From assembly GCF_018860585.1 (NCBI RefSeq), contig NZ_JAHKPR010000020.1, positions 1 through 64,000 on the forward strand: DNA of 64,000 bases, written 5' to 3'. The notes below the pieces were generated by a model, which had not been told where the DNA came from, made no database searches, and was given only the letters and a program-made list of their open reading frames with translations. How positions within the stretch are numbered: the first letter of the stretch is position 1; the number at the start of each line of letters is the position of its first letter. Origin of the DNA: Colwellia sp. E2M01 (GTDB taxonomy: Bacteria; Pseudomonadota; Gammaproteobacteria; Enterobacterales; Alteromonadaceae). Shown piece after piece: positions 18,610-28,729 of the stretch. Made by a program: the position numbers and the translations under genes.

Positions 18610-20520
18610 TTGTCTAGAGCAAAAAACTTTTCAATCATAACAAAGGAACACCACTTTTTTAAAACTAAGCATTTATTGCAGTTTATTTGGTCGATAGAAA
18701 TTACATTATTTCTTGTTATCTTACAAAGACTATACTTAGAAAAATATACTACAGCACTTATTATTTTCAGTGTATTTCTTACTCTTCTCGGTGTTGCCTT
18801 TCTCGCTAAAAAAAACAAAGTTGAACAATCTGCAATACTACTGTTAGTTATTATGACTGGCCTTATTAGTTATTTTATGTGGTGTTATAGCGGTATCTAC
18901 GATGAAGCTGTAATAGCCTATCCCTGTGTGTTGATTATGACAGCGATGTTGGGGAATAAAAAATTATTCATTAGCTTGTTTGTTTTTATCTCGCTGTCAA
19001 TTTTACTTAATGGTGCGGTAAATTCTTACGGTATATACACCAATGAAATTTCTCAATCTCAATTGAGTGGTGCTATTTTAATTATTTTTATCTTTTCGCT
19101 CATTAGCTACACAATTGCCATTATGGCAAAAGACTTTAGAAAAATTTTAGCGCAATTAGATAGTGAAAATAAAACTGTTAAGCAATCTAAAAGTGAAATT
19201 GAGATCTTATTACGTCACGACATTCTTACCTCGCTGCCTAATAGGTTAATGGCGAATGACTATTTTCAAAGTTCAATTTCTCAGTCAAGCAGAGATGATA
19301 ATAAAATTCATATAATGTTTATTGATTTAGATGATTTTAAATTAATGAACGACGCGCTAGGGCATCAAGCGGGGGATTCATTATTAATTGAAATTGCCGA
19401 CAGATTAAAAAAGACAGTTAGAAAAGAGGATTTAGTTTGTCGTTTTGCTGGCGATGAATTTATTATCATTTTGGATTCTTTTGCCAAGCCTGAATTAGTT
19501 GCGAATATCGCCAAAAAAATCATTTCAGCAGTACAAGAACCTTTTTATTATCAAGGGCATCAATTTATTTGTGGTTGTTCAATTGGTATTTCAGTAACAC
19601 CTGATGATAGCCTTGATTTTAATACGTTAGTGCGTAATGCCGATACAGCCATGTATCATTCTAAATCAGTAGGCGGCAATAGTTTTCATTATTTTAACGA
19701 TGAGATGAATACTTACGGGCATGAATATTTAAGTTTAATCACTGATTTGCGAAAAGCCATTAAAGATGAGCAATTTTTCTTGGTGTACCAACCTAAGATC
19801 GACTTAAAAGAAAATAAAATTATTGGCGCAGAGGCGCTTATTAGATGGAATCATCCCGAAAAAGGTGTGATCTTTCCTGACTTTTTTATTGAAAAAGCAG
19901 AGAAGGCTGGATTAATTTGTGACATTGGTGAGTGGGTTTTAAACGAAGTCTGTAGAGTCTGTAAAGAATGGATTGATTGTGGTGCAAAAGACTTTGTGAT
20001 AGCCGTCAATATTTCATCTAAGCAATTTGCTAAAGGTAACTTAGCCGAAGTGATTAAGTCTGTTTTAGAAGATAATGACTTAAGAGGTAAACACTTAGAG
20101 CTTGAAATGACTGAGTCATTATTGATTGATAATTCGGAAGAATTAAAAAATACCTTTAAATACATTCGTAAGTTGGGTGTTCTTTTTTCGGTTGATGACT
20201 TTGGCACAGGTTATTCTAACTTAGGGTATTTAAAAGAATTCGATATTTCGACGTTGAAAATAGATCGTTCTTTTATTTATGACATTCCGAATAAAACGAA
20301 AAACCAAGCGTTAGTAAAAGCAATAATACAAATGGCTAAAGGACTTGAGTTAAACACAGTAGCAGAAGGTATTGAAGACTTAGCCACTGCCAATATGTTA
20401 ATTGACTTTGAATGTGACTCTGCCCAAGGTTACTTTTGGTCAAAACCTATCGTTAAGCGTGAATTTGTAAAACTTGTAGAAGAATTTAATAACGAAAGTG
20501 AAAAGTTAGCGATAAGTTAG
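18610..20520 (+). CDS. GGDEF-EAL membrane protein (c-di-GMP turnover)
   Basis: 636 aa. Five or six membrane segments fill residues 20-175; a GGDEF domain (about 205-365) and an EAL domain (about 385-625) follow. The GGDEF loop reads AGDEF, a variant in which cyclase activity may persist or be lost. The EAL domain keeps its signature (AEALIRW), EMTESLL, the DDFGTGYSNL loop and the AEGIE glutamate, so phosphodiesterase activity is likely. The start appears to be TTG 18610 after an AGG ribosome site; no ATG fits the first membrane segment. It is a single-gene unit. Confidence 0.9.
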   Translation: MSRAKNFSIITKEHHFFKTKHLLQFIWSIEITLFLVILQRLYLEKYTTALIIFSVFLTLLGVAFLAKKNKVEQSAILLLVIMTGLISYFMWCYSGIYDEAVIAYPCVLIMTAMLGNKKLFISLFVFISLSILLNGAVNSYGIYTNEISQSQLSGAILIIFIFSLISYTIAIMAKDFRKILAQLDSENKTVKQSKSEIEILLRHDILTSLPNRLMANDYFQSSISQSSRDDNKIHIMFIDLDDFKLMNDALGHQAGDSLLIEIADRLKKTVRKEDLVCRFAGDEFIIILDSFAKPELVANIAKKIISAVQEPFYYQGHQFICGCSIGISVTPDDSLDFNTLVRNADTAMYHSKSVGGNSFHYFNDEMNTYGHEYLSLITDLRKAIKDEQFFLVYQPKIDLKENKIIGAEALIRWNHPEKGVIFPDFFIEKAEKAGLICDIGEWVLNEVCRVCKEWIDCGAKDFVIAVNISSKQFAKGNLAEVIKSVLEDNDLRGKHLELEMTESLLIDNSEELKNTFKYIRKLGVLFSVDDFGTGYSNLGYLKEFDISTLKIDRSFIYDIPNKTKNQALVKAIIQMAKGLELNTVAEGIEDLATANMLIDFECDSAQGYFWSKPIVKREFVKLVEEFNNESEKLAIS

Positions 20521-20576
20521 TATAGCCAGTTTATATTGATATCAGCTAGCAGAAAACTGATTACTAATTCAAAGTT

Positions 20577-20610
20577 AAAAGCCAGCTTGAATACACAAAC
20601 TGGCTTTAAT
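20577..20610. terminator. Bidirectional terminator between convergent genes
   Basis: AAAGCCAG at 20578-20585 pairs with CTGGCTTT at 20600-20607, extended by TTG/CAA inside. It serves the GGDEF-EAL gene and ahpF, which converge here. Confidence 0.65.
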
Positions 20611-20654
20611 TCTCTAACTTTTATGGCCTAATTTCGCGAACTAGCTTTCACGAC

Positions 20655-22226
20655 CTAACTTTCACGAATAATATAATCAAACGCTGATAATGATGCTTTT
20701 GCGCCTTCTCCCATTGCGATAACAATTTGTTTATACGGTACGGTTGATACATCACCTGCGGCAAATATACCCGGCTCGCTAGTATTACAACGCTCATCAA
20801 TCACTATTTCACCGTGTTGAGTGCGCTCTACCACGCCGTCTAAAAAGCCACTGTTTGGTAGTAAGCCAATTTGTACGAAAATACCCGCTAATGGTTGTTG
20901 TTTCACTTCACCTGTTTCACGGTCTTCGTAAGCAAGAGCAACTACTTTACCATTTTCAGCAATCACTTCTTTTGTCGCTGCATTTTTGATAATGGTAATT
21001 TTGCTGTGCGCTTCCGCTTTTTCTACTAATACTTTATCGGCTTTTAATTCAGGTAAAAACTCAAATACTGTTACATGATTTACCATGCCCGCCAAATCTA
21101 ACGCGGCTTCTATACCTGAGTTACCACCACCAACAACGGCAACATCTTTACCTTTAAAGAATGGACCATCACAATGAGGACAAAAAGCCACACCGGAACC
21201 AATGTTTTCTTTCTCGCCCGGTACACCTAGTTCGCGCCATTTTGCACCTGTGGCAACAATAATGGTTTTAGACTCGATAATTTCACCGCTTGATAAGTGC
21301 AATACTTTTGGCGCTTTTCCTTGTAGATTGCCTTCACCTTTATCTATTTTATCAACACGTAAAAACTCTTTAATGGTAACGTCGTAATCACTTAAATGCG
21401 CTTGCATGTTACCCGTTAGTTCTGTACCTGTTGTTTTTGGTACTGAAATTAAATTTTCAATACCTACTGTATCTTTTACCTGCCCGCCAATGCGGTCAGC
21501 TATCATAGTAACGTTTAACCCTTTACGTGCAGCATAAATAGCGGCTGCAACACCAGCAGGGCCACCACCTATTACTGTAACGTCTTGTAAAGGAAGTTGT
21601 TCTTGCTCATCGCCACCAACAATATATGGAAAGCGAGCAATTAATTTATCAACTAACTGTGCGGTGTCTATTTTACCGTTCGCGAATAACTCGCCATTTA
21701 AGTAAACACTTGGCACACCTTGAATATTGCGCTCATCAACAATACTTTGGAATAAGGCACCATCAATCATTTCTGAACTAATCACATCATTTAATAAAGC
21801 GAATTGGTTCAGTGACTGCACAACGTCAGGACAGTTGTGGCAACTTAATGAAATAAATACTTCAAAATGTAATGGCTCAGCAATTTTCTCAACCATTTTA
21901 GTTAGGCTGCTATCAAGTTTTAATGCAGTACCTGATGATTGTAATATCGCTAAAATTAATGAATTAAATTCATGACCACTTGGGATACCAGAAAAATGAA
22001 TACCGTTATTGCTACCTTCAACTTCTACATAAAAAGTGATTGGGCTACGTAAGTTTTCGTCACGTTCAACTAATGCTAAGTTTTCTGAAACAGAACATAA
22101 CTGTGTTAAAAAATCTACTAGCTCTGCACGTTTTGCATGTTCACCAGTTTGTAATACAAGGGTCACCTTGTTAGTCATGTTTGCTGCGTATGTTTTTACT
22201 GCGTTTAAAATGTCTTGGCTTAACAT
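20655..22226 (-). CDS. ahpF: Alkyl hydroperoxide reductase subunit F
   Basis: An NADH-dependent flavoprotein of 523 aa that passes electrons to AhpC. The N-terminal double thioredoxin-like domain (1-200) carries a CxxC in LSCHNCPDV. The FAD domain starts [20 protein letters not shown], the redox-active pair is CPHCDGPF, the NADH domain has [16 protein letters not shown], and the C-terminal FAD motif ends [14 protein letters not shown]. All redox cysteines are present. It lies 142 bases downstream of ahpC on the same strand and is probably cotranscribed. Confidence 0.97.
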   Translation of the reverse strand: MLSQDILNAVKTYAANMTNKVTLVLQTGEHAKRAELVDFLTQLCSVSENLALVERDENLRSPITFYVEVEGSNNGIHFSGIPSGHEFNSLILAILQSSGTALKLDSSLTKMVEKIAEPLHFEVFISLSCHNCPDVVQSLNQFALLNDVISSEMIDGALFQSIVDERNIQGVPSVYLNGELFANGKIDTAQLVDKLIARFPYIVGGDEQEQLPLQDVTVIGGGPAGVAAAIYAARKGLNVTMIADRIGGQVKDTVGIENLISVPKTTGTELTGNMQAHLSDYDVTIKEFLRVDKIDKGEGNLQGKAPKVLHLSSGEIIESKTIIVATGAKWRELGVPGEKENIGSGVAFCPHCDGPFFKGKDVAVVGGGNSGIEAALDLAGMVNHVTVFEFLPELKADKVLVEKAEAHSKITIIKNAATKEVIAENGKVVALAYEDRETGEVKQQPLAGIFVQIGLLPNSGFLDGVVERTQHGEIVIDERCNTSEPGIFAAGDVSTVPYKQIVIAMGEGAKASLSAFDYIIRES

Positions 22227-22368
22227 AGTGTTATCCTTCTACTGCGATGAGTTGTTTCAATAAATTATTGCTTAATGCTAACAACTCATAAATCTGATGA
22301 AATAGGCGGACTAACATATCGTTGAGTCCGCCCTTACTACTTAGTACTTGCTTGGATTAAACGTAGGC

Positions 22369-22932
22369 TTAGATTTTGCCAACTAAGTCTAGGCTTGGTG
22401 TTAATGTTGCTTCACCTTGCTCCCAAGCTGCAGGACATACTTCACCGTCGTTAGCACGCACATACTGTGCAGCTTTTACGTTACGAACCATGTCTTTAGC
22501 GCTACGGCCAATACCACCAGCGTGGATTTGAGCTACTTGAATAACGCCATCAGGATCCGCTAAGAAAGTACCGCGGTGTGCCATGTGGTCTTCTTCAATC
22601 ATTACGTCAAAACCGCGAGTAATGTTGCCTGTTTGGTCGCCAATCATAGGGAACTTGATTTTGCCAATAGCGTCTGACGAATCGTGCCACGCTTTATGAG
22701 AAAAATGTGTGTCAGTTGATACTGCGTATACTTCAACACCTAACTCTTGTAGTTCTGCGTATTGGTTTGCCATGTCTTCAAGTTCAGTTGGACAAACAAA
22801 GGTAAAGTCAGCAGGGTAGAATAAAAAGATAGACCATTTACCCTTAACGCTTTCTGATGTTACTTCAACAAATTCGCCATTGTGAAATGCTTGTGCTGTA
22901 AATTCTGGGATAGTTTTGCCGATCTGTGCCAT
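22369..22932 (-). CDS. ahpC: Peroxiredoxin, alkyl hydroperoxide reductase subunit C
   Basis: A typical 2-Cys peroxiredoxin of 187 aa that reduces hydrogen peroxide and organic hydroperoxides. The peroxidatic Cys47 is in DFTFVCPTE and the resolving Cys166 is in GEVCPAAW. The ATG at 22932 has a GAGGAA ribosome site. It is first in the ahpC-ahpF unit and divergent from the catalase gene across 314 bases, a layout that suggests shared peroxide control by the oxyR gene at 24873. Confidence 0.98.
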   Translation of the reverse strand: MAQIGKTIPEFTAQAFHNGEFVEVTSESVKGKWSIFLFYPADFTFVCPTELEDMANQYAELQELGVEVYAVSTDTHFSHKAWHDSSDAIGKIKFPMIGDQTGNITRGFDVMIEEDHMAHRGTFLADPDGVIQVAQIHAGGIGRSAKDMVRNVKAAQYVRANDGEVCPAAWEQGEATLTPSLDLVGKI

Positions 22933-23246
22933 GAGTAATTCCTCGTTAATATAAATAAAATGTTTAATGTTTCAAAAGCCTGTTTGCTTTCGATGGAGTT
23001 ATATTAAGTTTAATTTTGTGATTAATAAAATTAATAAAATCTATTTTTACCATCTATAAAATAGAATGTTGATTGCTTTGGTTATTCATAAATTTGATCT
23101 AAAGTAATACGCATACCTGCTTATTTTCTTATACTTATTTAACTATCATGTATTTTTATTAGCGGGTTAAATAAGGTTTAAGTAAGCATACTGAGAGCAC
23201 TAACTAAGTATTTAAAAATCAACTATTAACGTAAAGGAATGAAATC
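22933..23246. promoter_or_regulatory. Divergent ahpC/katA control region
   Basis: A 314-base AT-rich region between two peroxide genes. TTAAGTTTAATT (23004-23015) followed two bases later by GTGATTAAT (23018-23026) recurs before oxyR as the same 12-mer followed by ATTAATCAC, the reverse complement of that 9-mer. CTAT and ATAG half-sites occur at 23041-23064, but their spacing does not fit the ATAG-N7-CTAT pattern of E. coli OxyR. OxyR control is inference. Confidence 0.4.
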
Positions 23247-24680
23247 ATGTCTGATAAAAAGTTAACCACCGCATCGGGTTGTCCTGTGGCACATAACCAA
23301 GATGTAATGACGGCAGGTCCGCGTGGCCCGCAACTATTACAAGATGTATGGTTTTTAGAGAAGCTGGCACATTTTGACCGAGAAGTTATTCCAGAGCGAC
23401 GCATGCATGCCAAAGGCTCTGCAGCATATGGTAAGTTCACCGTAACTCACGACATTACACAATATACACGCGCTAAAATATTTTCAGAAATCGGCAAAGA
23501 AACCGAATTATTTACTCGTTTTTCAACGGTTGCTGGCGAACGTGGTGCGGCAGATGCTGAACGCGATATTCGTGGTTTTGCTATTAAATTTTACACTGAA
23601 GAAGGTAACTGGGATTTAGTGGGTAACAACACCCCAGTATTCTTTTTACGTGATCCTCTTAAATTTCCAGACTTAAACCATGCGGTTAAGCGCGATCCAA
23701 GAACCAACATGCGTAGCGCAACTAACAACTGGGACTTTTGGACATCATTACCAGAAGCACTACATCAAGTAACGGTTGTAATGAGTGATCGTGGTATTCC
23801 TGCAACTTACCGTCACATGCATGGTTTTGGTAGCCATACCTTTAGCTTTATTAATGCCGATAATGAACGTTTTTGGGTTAAATTCCACCTAGAAACACAG
23901 CAAGGTATTAAAAACTTAACTGATGCTGAAGCTGAAGCATTAGTAGGACAAGACCGAGAAAGTCATCAAAAAGATTTATTAGAATCGATTGATAATAAAG
24001 ACTTTCCTAAGTGGACACTAAAAATACAAGTGATGCCAGAAGCTGATGCGGCTAAAGTAAGCTACAACCCGTTTGATTTAACTAAAGTTTGGCCACATGC
24101 CGACTACCCATTAATTGAGGTGGGTGTAATGGAGCTTAACCGTAACCCAGAAAACTATTTTGCTGAAGTGGAACAAGCCGCATTTAATCCTGGGAATATC
24201 GTGCCAGGCATAGGTTTTTCACCAGACAAAATGCTACAAGGTCGTTTATTTTCATACGGCGATGCACAGCGCTATCGTTTAGGGGTTAATCATAATCATA
24301 TTCCAGTGAATGCCGCTCGTTGTCCTGTACACAGCTACCATCGGGATGGAGCAATGCGCACAGATGCTAATTATGGTGCAACTATTGGTTATGAACCAAA
24401 TAGTCATGGAGAATGGGCAGAGCAACCTGATTTTTCAGAGCCACCGCTAGATTTACAAGGTGCAGCCGCGCATTGGGATCACCGAGAAGATGAAGATTAT
24501 TTTACACAACCCGGCGATCTATTTAGATTAATGACACCAGCACAACAACAGGTATTATTTGATAACACAGCAGCTTCAATGGGCGATGTGCCAGAACATA
24601 TTAAGCAGCGTCATATTAAACATTGTACCGCTGCAGATCCTGCTTATGGTGCAGGTGTTAAAAAGGCATTAGGTTTATAA
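23247..24680 (+). CDS. katA: Catalase (small-subunit heme type)
   Basis: Splits hydrogen peroxide to water and oxygen. It is 477 aa, typical of clade 3 monofunctional catalases. The active-site region [20 protein letters not shown] carries the distal histidine, [13 protein letters not shown] follows, and the proximal heme tyrosine lies in [14 protein letters not shown]. There is no signal peptide, so it is cytoplasmic. The ATG at 23247 has an AAAGGA ribosome site. A strong terminator follows at 24716-24755, and oxyR is the next gene on the same strand. Confidence 0.97.
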   Translation: MSDKKLTTASGCPVAHNQDVMTAGPRGPQLLQDVWFLEKLAHFDREVIPERRMHAKGSAAYGKFTVTHDITQYTRAKIFSEIGKETELFTRFSTVAGERGAADAERDIRGFAIKFYTEEGNWDLVGNNTPVFFLRDPLKFPDLNHAVKRDPRTNMRSATNNWDFWTSLPEALHQVTVVMSDRGIPATYRHMHGFGSHTFSFINADNERFWVKFHLETQQGIKNLTDAEAEALVGQDRESHQKDLLESIDNKDFPKWTLKIQVMPEADAAKVSYNPFDLTKVWPHADYPLIEVGVMELNRNPENYFAEVEQAAFNPGNIVPGIGFSPDKMLQGRLFSYGDAQRYRLGVNHNHIPVNAARCPVHSYHRDGAMRTDANYGATIGYEPNSHGEWAEQPDFSEPPLDLQGAAAHWDHREDEDYFTQPGDLFRLMTPAQQQVLFDNTAASMGDVPEHIKQRHIKHCTAADPAYGAGVKKALGL

Positions 24681-24715
24681 GTTATAGTTATATAAGTTAA
24701 GCCTAATAAAATTTT

Positions 24716-24755
24716 AAATGCCCCATTCAAAGTTACTTGAATGGGGCATTTTTGT
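24716..24755 (+). terminator. Terminator of the catalase gene
   Basis: A perfect 15-bp stem (24716-24730 with 24737-24751), a six-base loop and a following T-run. Confidence 0.9.
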
Positions 24756-24872
24756 TTTTATATGTTCAAACTTTATATTGTTTGATATTTATGTGATAGC
24801 TTTTTTAGATTAAACTGTTATTTAAGTTTAATTAAATTAATCACAGCTAAACTCAGGTATTAAAAAGTTATT

Positions 24873-25781
24873 ATGATCACACTCAAGCAATTACATTACG
24901 CTCTCGCTGTTGAAAAAACCTTACATTTTAAGAAGGCAGCTGATGCTTGTAACGTATCGCAATCCGCGTTAAGTACTGCAATCAACGAACTCGAAAAGCA
25001 GCTCGGTTTAAGTGTTTTTGAGCGTAACAACAAAAAAGTATTAGTAACCAGTAAAGGCCAGTTGATACTTGATAAAGCTAAGCGTGTTAAGTTGGAAGTT
25101 GATCAATTAATGCAAACTTCACAACTTGATAAAACGGCATTCTCAACACCAATGTCTATTGGCGTTATTCCTACCATTGGCCCATATTTATTACCGAAAG
25201 TATTACCTGAGGTAAGAAAACAATATCCAGACTTTAAGCTAAGAATACATGAAGACCAGTCGCATGTACTGGTTGATATGGTCAGAAATGGTGAATTAGA
25301 CGCGGCAATACTAGCATTACCTTACCCAATTGACGGTTTAATGAATTTTGATTTTTGGCAGGAAGATTTTTATTGGGTAAGTCATAAAGATGGCTGTCCG
25401 AGTCAACTACAAGAAATAACTACAGAAGAGCTCGCCGTAGAAAAATTAATGTTATTAAAAGATGGTCATTGTTTGAAAGAGCATGCACTTGCTGCTTGTA
25501 GTTTAAAAAGCCAAGAGCAAAATACTGACTTTAATGCAGCAAGTTTATATACCTTAATACAAATGGTTGCCGGTAAATTAGGGACGACTATTGTGCCGCA
25601 CATGGCACTAGATCAATTATTACATAATGAATCAGAGCTTCGCGCTGTGCATTTGAACGAACCTGGGCCGCATAGAACCATAGCGTTAATCATTAGACCC
25701 AACTATGTAAGAACAGGTGAATTGACGTTATTGAAAGATATATTTAAAACAGAGCTTAGCAAGAATGTTGTGCACGCTTAG
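24873..25781 (+). CDS. oxyR: Peroxide-sensing LysR regulator OxyR
   Basis: 302 aa with an N-terminal winged helix (FKKAADACNVSQSALSTAIN) and a LysR substrate domain. The two redox cysteines of OxyR are present as C200 and C209 in LLKDGHCLKEHALAAC, with the same nine-residue spacing as C199/C208 of E. coli. It should activate the neighbouring ahpC, ahpF and katA when oxidised. The start ATG 24873 has only a weak ribosome site. A shared sequence motif lies upstream of both oxyR and ahpC, consistent with autoregulation. Confidence 0.95.
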   Translation: MITLKQLHYALAVEKTLHFKKAADACNVSQSALSTAINELEKQLGLSVFERNNKKVLVTSKGQLILDKAKRVKLEVDQLMQTSQLDKTAFSTPMSIGVIPTIGPYLLPKVLPEVRKQYPDFKLRIHEDQSHVLVDMVRNGELDAAILALPYPIDGLMNFDFWQEDFYWVSHKDGCPSQLQEITTEELAVEKLMLLKDGHCLKEHALAACSLKSQEQNTDFNAASLYTLIQMVAGKLGTTIVPHMALDQLLHNESELRAVHLNEPGPHRTIALIIRPNYVRTGELTLLKDIFKTELSKNVVHA

Positions 25782-25818
25782 TTAGGGGAACTTAAGATAA
25801 GAATTCAGTATTTAATAC

Positions 25819-25896
25819 GTCATCCCCGTGATGTCTTAATCGGGGATCCATAAGTTATTAAACAATGGATTTTCGACTAGACACTGCGAAGATGAC
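25819..25896. repeat. Dispersed GTCATCCCC...GATGAC element, copy A
   Basis: A 78-base copy between two convergent genes. It begins GTCATCCCCG, has the first hairpin (ATCCCCG/CGGGGAT) and ends in CGAAGATGAC. It is shorter and more diverged than the copies at 31296 and 34144-34505. Confidence 0.8.
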
Positions 25897-25922
25897 GCTA
25901 ACTACAGTTTAATTAAAGGCGC

Positions 25923-27494
25923 TTACTTAGTAGCAAACTCTTTCTTTAAGACTGCTTTGTTGATTTTATTCTTATCAGTTTGCACTAACGGTAACGATTT
26001 TTTATAAATAACTCTGCTCGGTACCATGTAAGACGCTAAGTGTTTTTTCAACTCAAAGATGATTTCTTTTTCAGGGACCTTACTTGCTGCAGAATAAACC
26101 ATTACCACTTCTTCTTCTATTTGCTCGTTGTCGATACCAAACACTGCGCACTGCTTGATTTGTGGTAAGTTTTTAGCAACAACTGACTCAACTTCTAGTG
26201 GTGATAATCTAAAGCCACGGGTTTTGATCATGTCATCTTGTCTTGAGCTAAAGTAAAAGTAACCTTCTTCGTCTTTGTAAACGTAATCACCAGTCGCGAC
26301 GACGATTTCATCGGTTAATTGGCCTTCAATGTTAATCACATCTTTAAGGATTTGTACTGATTTAAAACGCAGAGCATTTTGCTCTGGTGCATTCCAAAAA
26401 CCTTTATAGATATAACCGCCACGGTGAATCAATTCACCTACTTCGCGTGGTGCACATTCTTTACCGTCCTCATTGATAACGTAAAGTTCAACGTCAGTAA
26501 TCGGCTTACCAATTGAATCAGGACGAATTTCAACTTGTGACGGGTCAAGGTAAGTTGAACGAAATGCCTCGGTTAAACCATGCATTGAATAAAACTTAGC
26601 TTGTGGGAAAGTGCGTTTACAATCTTTAATCATTTTAGCCGTTACATTACCGCCAGAAGAGGTGATGGTTTTAACGTGCGAAAATAACTCAGGGGTTGGT
26701 AGTCTGTGCTCATCTTCATCGAACATTTGTGAAATATGCACAGGCATTACCGGGATCACAGTCACTTTATCGTTAATTAAATGATTGAAAAAATCATCAG
26801 GTAAAATTAACCGATGTAGTGCTAATGTTGCTTTTTTATATAATGAACAAAATAATTGATTTAAACCGTAATCAAGATTGAAAATTAATGTGCCTGAAAT
26901 AACATCTGTTTCATCTAAATCTAAGTATTGTGACACAGCACGAGCGGAATCAATTAAGCTACGATGCGATATTACAATACCTTTTGGCTTACCTGATAAA
27001 CCAAACGAGTAGGTAATTACGGCGTTGCTGTAACTGTTAATATCGCAGCTATAAGGCTTGTTGTAATACTTATATATTTCTTCAAAAGAAGGGATGTCTT
27101 TACCTGCAGTATCATATGAAATAACTTTGCCAGAAAAGTTAATTACAGCAATACTTTCAAGATGCTTTTTGTCGGTAATAAGGCATTGAATATCACAGTC
27201 ATCCACTATGTACTCTACTTGCTCTGGTTTTAATAACGTTGTTAACGGTACTAAAACATAATCAGTAGACAAAATGGCTAATATAGCAATTACTTGGTCA
27301 ATGCCTTTATTTGAATAAATACCAATGCGTGAGTCTTTTGGTAAATCAAGTTCTTGCAAATAAAAAGCAACTTGGTTTACTTTATTCAACAATTCAGCAT
27401 AAGTAATACTGCTATTTTTAAAGCATACGGCGGTTTTATCGCTGTGTGAGTCGGCAGCATTTTCAATGATGGTTCTTATACAGTTTATTGACAT
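25923..27494 (-). CDS. AMP-forming adenylation enzyme (acyl-CoA synthetase/NRPS A-domain family)
   Basis: 523 aa of the ANL superfamily; it activates a carboxylic acid as an adenylate. Motifs: the phosphate loop as YSFGLSGKPKGIVISHRS (usual YTSGTTGxPKG), SMHGLTEAFRSTY, GELIHRGGYIYKGFW, ATGDYVYKDEEGYF, RQDDMIKTRGFRLSPLEVE, and a C-terminal catalytic lysine in TDKNKINKA. It is the last gene of the glutamate-mutase-like operon, two bases after glmL, with its own AAGGAAA ribosome site. The substrate is unknown; the context suggests a branched amino diacid such as 3-methylaspartate, as in the vicenistatin enzyme VinN. No carrier protein or CoA partner is seen nearby. Confidence 0.85.
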   Translation of the reverse strand: MSINCIRTIIENAADSHSDKTAVCFKNSSITYAELLNKVNQVAFYLQELDLPKDSRIGIYSNKGIDQVIAILAILSTDYVLVPLTTLLKPEQVEYIVDDCDIQCLITDKKHLESIAVINFSGKVISYDTAGKDIPSFEEIYKYYNKPYSCDINSYSNAVITYSFGLSGKPKGIVISHRSLIDSARAVSQYLDLDETDVISGTLIFNLDYGLNQLFCSLYKKATLALHRLILPDDFFNHLINDKVTVIPVMPVHISQMFDEDEHRLPTPELFSHVKTITSSGGNVTAKMIKDCKRTFPQAKFYSMHGLTEAFRSTYLDPSQVEIRPDSIGKPITDVELYVINEDGKECAPREVGELIHRGGYIYKGFWNAPEQNALRFKSVQILKDVINIEGQLTDEIVVATGDYVYKDEEGYFYFSSRQDDMIKTRGFRLSPLEVESVVAKNLPQIKQCAVFGIDNEQIEEEVVMVYSAASKVPEKEIIFELKKHLASYMVPSRVIYKKSLPLVQTDKNKINKAVLKKEFATK

Positions 27495-27496
27495 AG

Positions 27497-28729
27497 TTAT
27501 TTTCCTTCCGCTATCTCGTTTGCTGAAAGTGTCCAGATATCATAATTAGTATCGAGTACTGTTGCAGGATTATGCTCAGAGTTAAGTATTTTTTTATAGA
27601 AGAATGAAATAATGTCTTCAATCTCTTCTACTGTTAATACTTTGGTGATACCGCCCGTTAATACAAATGAGTTCACTGATAATAATTTTAGATTAATATA
27701 GCCTTTTTGGTAGTGCGACATCTTACATAGCACTAAAAATATTGCTAATTGCATCAAGATTTTAGTGGCTTTTTCGCTTTGCACTTCAAAAATATTTTCA
27801 GTTACTTTTAAATGCATTAATAACTCGTAAACAAACTCATTCGCTTTAGCTGCAAAAATTAATGATTGTTTTGATTTATATACACCTAACTTCTTAAATA
27901 CTAAACGGTCATATTCATTTTCAGTCACGATGTTTTCATCAACCAAGTCTTTTGAATAATGAATATCAGTCGTTGCGCCGCCAATATCTAATAATATAAA
28001 GGGGTCAACTACTGCGTACTTAGTGTGAATATACGGTAATGTTTTATTTACTACGTAAGGCGTTGAAAATATTTGATTATCAGTAATAGTATACAAATCT
28101 TTAATATCTTCTTTACCTTCAATATCTTGCTGATAAAGATTAGTTAAATATTCTCTTAACGACTCTTCTACAATATGCAGACGGTTATCAATAATGTTCG
28201 GTAGAATTACTACGTCTTTAATATTTTCTTTGATGGTTGGTGCGTCAAGTTCACTACCCACAAACACCACATTTGAATAGGTTAAGTTTTCTAAGTAGCG
28301 ATACAAGCTATCAGAAAAGTTATCAGGGTTTGAATCAATACCACCAACAATAATCACTACATCAATTAAATCACTTGGTACTGAGTACTCTTCAATGTTT
28401 TGAAAGAGCACGGTATCAATAATATTAATACCTGAGTTAAAGGCAATGTTGGTTGCAAACTTTAACGAGAAAGATTGTGTTACACCGATAATCAGCGTGC
28501 TTAAACCGCCGTTTGCTGAAGAGCAAATATGGATGTCTTTTTTGTCAAAACCTTCTATTTTATTGCCACATTTATAGGTTAAATCATCTAATATTGATTT
28601 ATTAAAGTCGCGAAAATGTTGTTCAATGTCAGTGTTGTTACTGATTTTAAAGTAAGTACTACCGACATCGATAAGTAACTTGCCTTGGCTATTTTTAGCC
28701 GTGTTATTTGAAGAATCTATCTGGCTCAT
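27497..28729 (-). CDS. glmL: GlmL/MutL-type protein of glutamate mutase
   Basis: 410 aa of the MutL/GlmL family, an ASKHA-fold ATPase found beside glutamate mutase and thought to maintain or reactivate the B12 enzyme. The phosphate-binding start LLIDVGSTYFKIS and the second motif FILLDIGGATTDIHYS are both clear, as are ICSSANGGLSTLI and VVIIVGGIDSNPDN. Its ATG overlaps the glmE stop codon by four bases (ATGA) and its stop lies two bases before the adenylation gene, so the set is translationally coupled. It is somewhat shorter than the usual family member. Confidence 0.88.
   Translation of the reverse strand: MSQIDSSNNTAKNSQGKLLIDVGSTYFKISNNTDIEQHFRDFNKSILDDLTYKCGNKIEGFDKKDIHICSSANGGLSTLIIGVTQSFSLKFATNIAFNSGINIIDTVLFQNIEEYSVPSDLIDVVIIVGGIDSNPDNFSDSLYRYLENLTYSNVVFVGSELDAPTIKENIKDVVILPNIIDNRLHIVEESLREYLTNLYQQDIEGKEDIKDLYTITDNQIFSTPYVVNKTLPYIHTKYAVVDPFILLDIGGATTDIHYSKDLVDENIVTENEYDRLVFKKLGVYKSKQSLIFAAKANEFVYELLMHLKVTENIFEVQSEKATKILMQLAIFLVLCKMSHYQKGYINLKLLSVNSFVLTGGITKVLTVEEIEDIISFFYKKILNSEHNPATVLDTNYDIWTLSANEIAEGK

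Noticed and set aside
23041-23064. CTAT/ATAG half-sites as a classical OxyR operator
   Set aside because: The spacing between half-sites is not the seven bases of the known pattern, so only a generic control region is reported.
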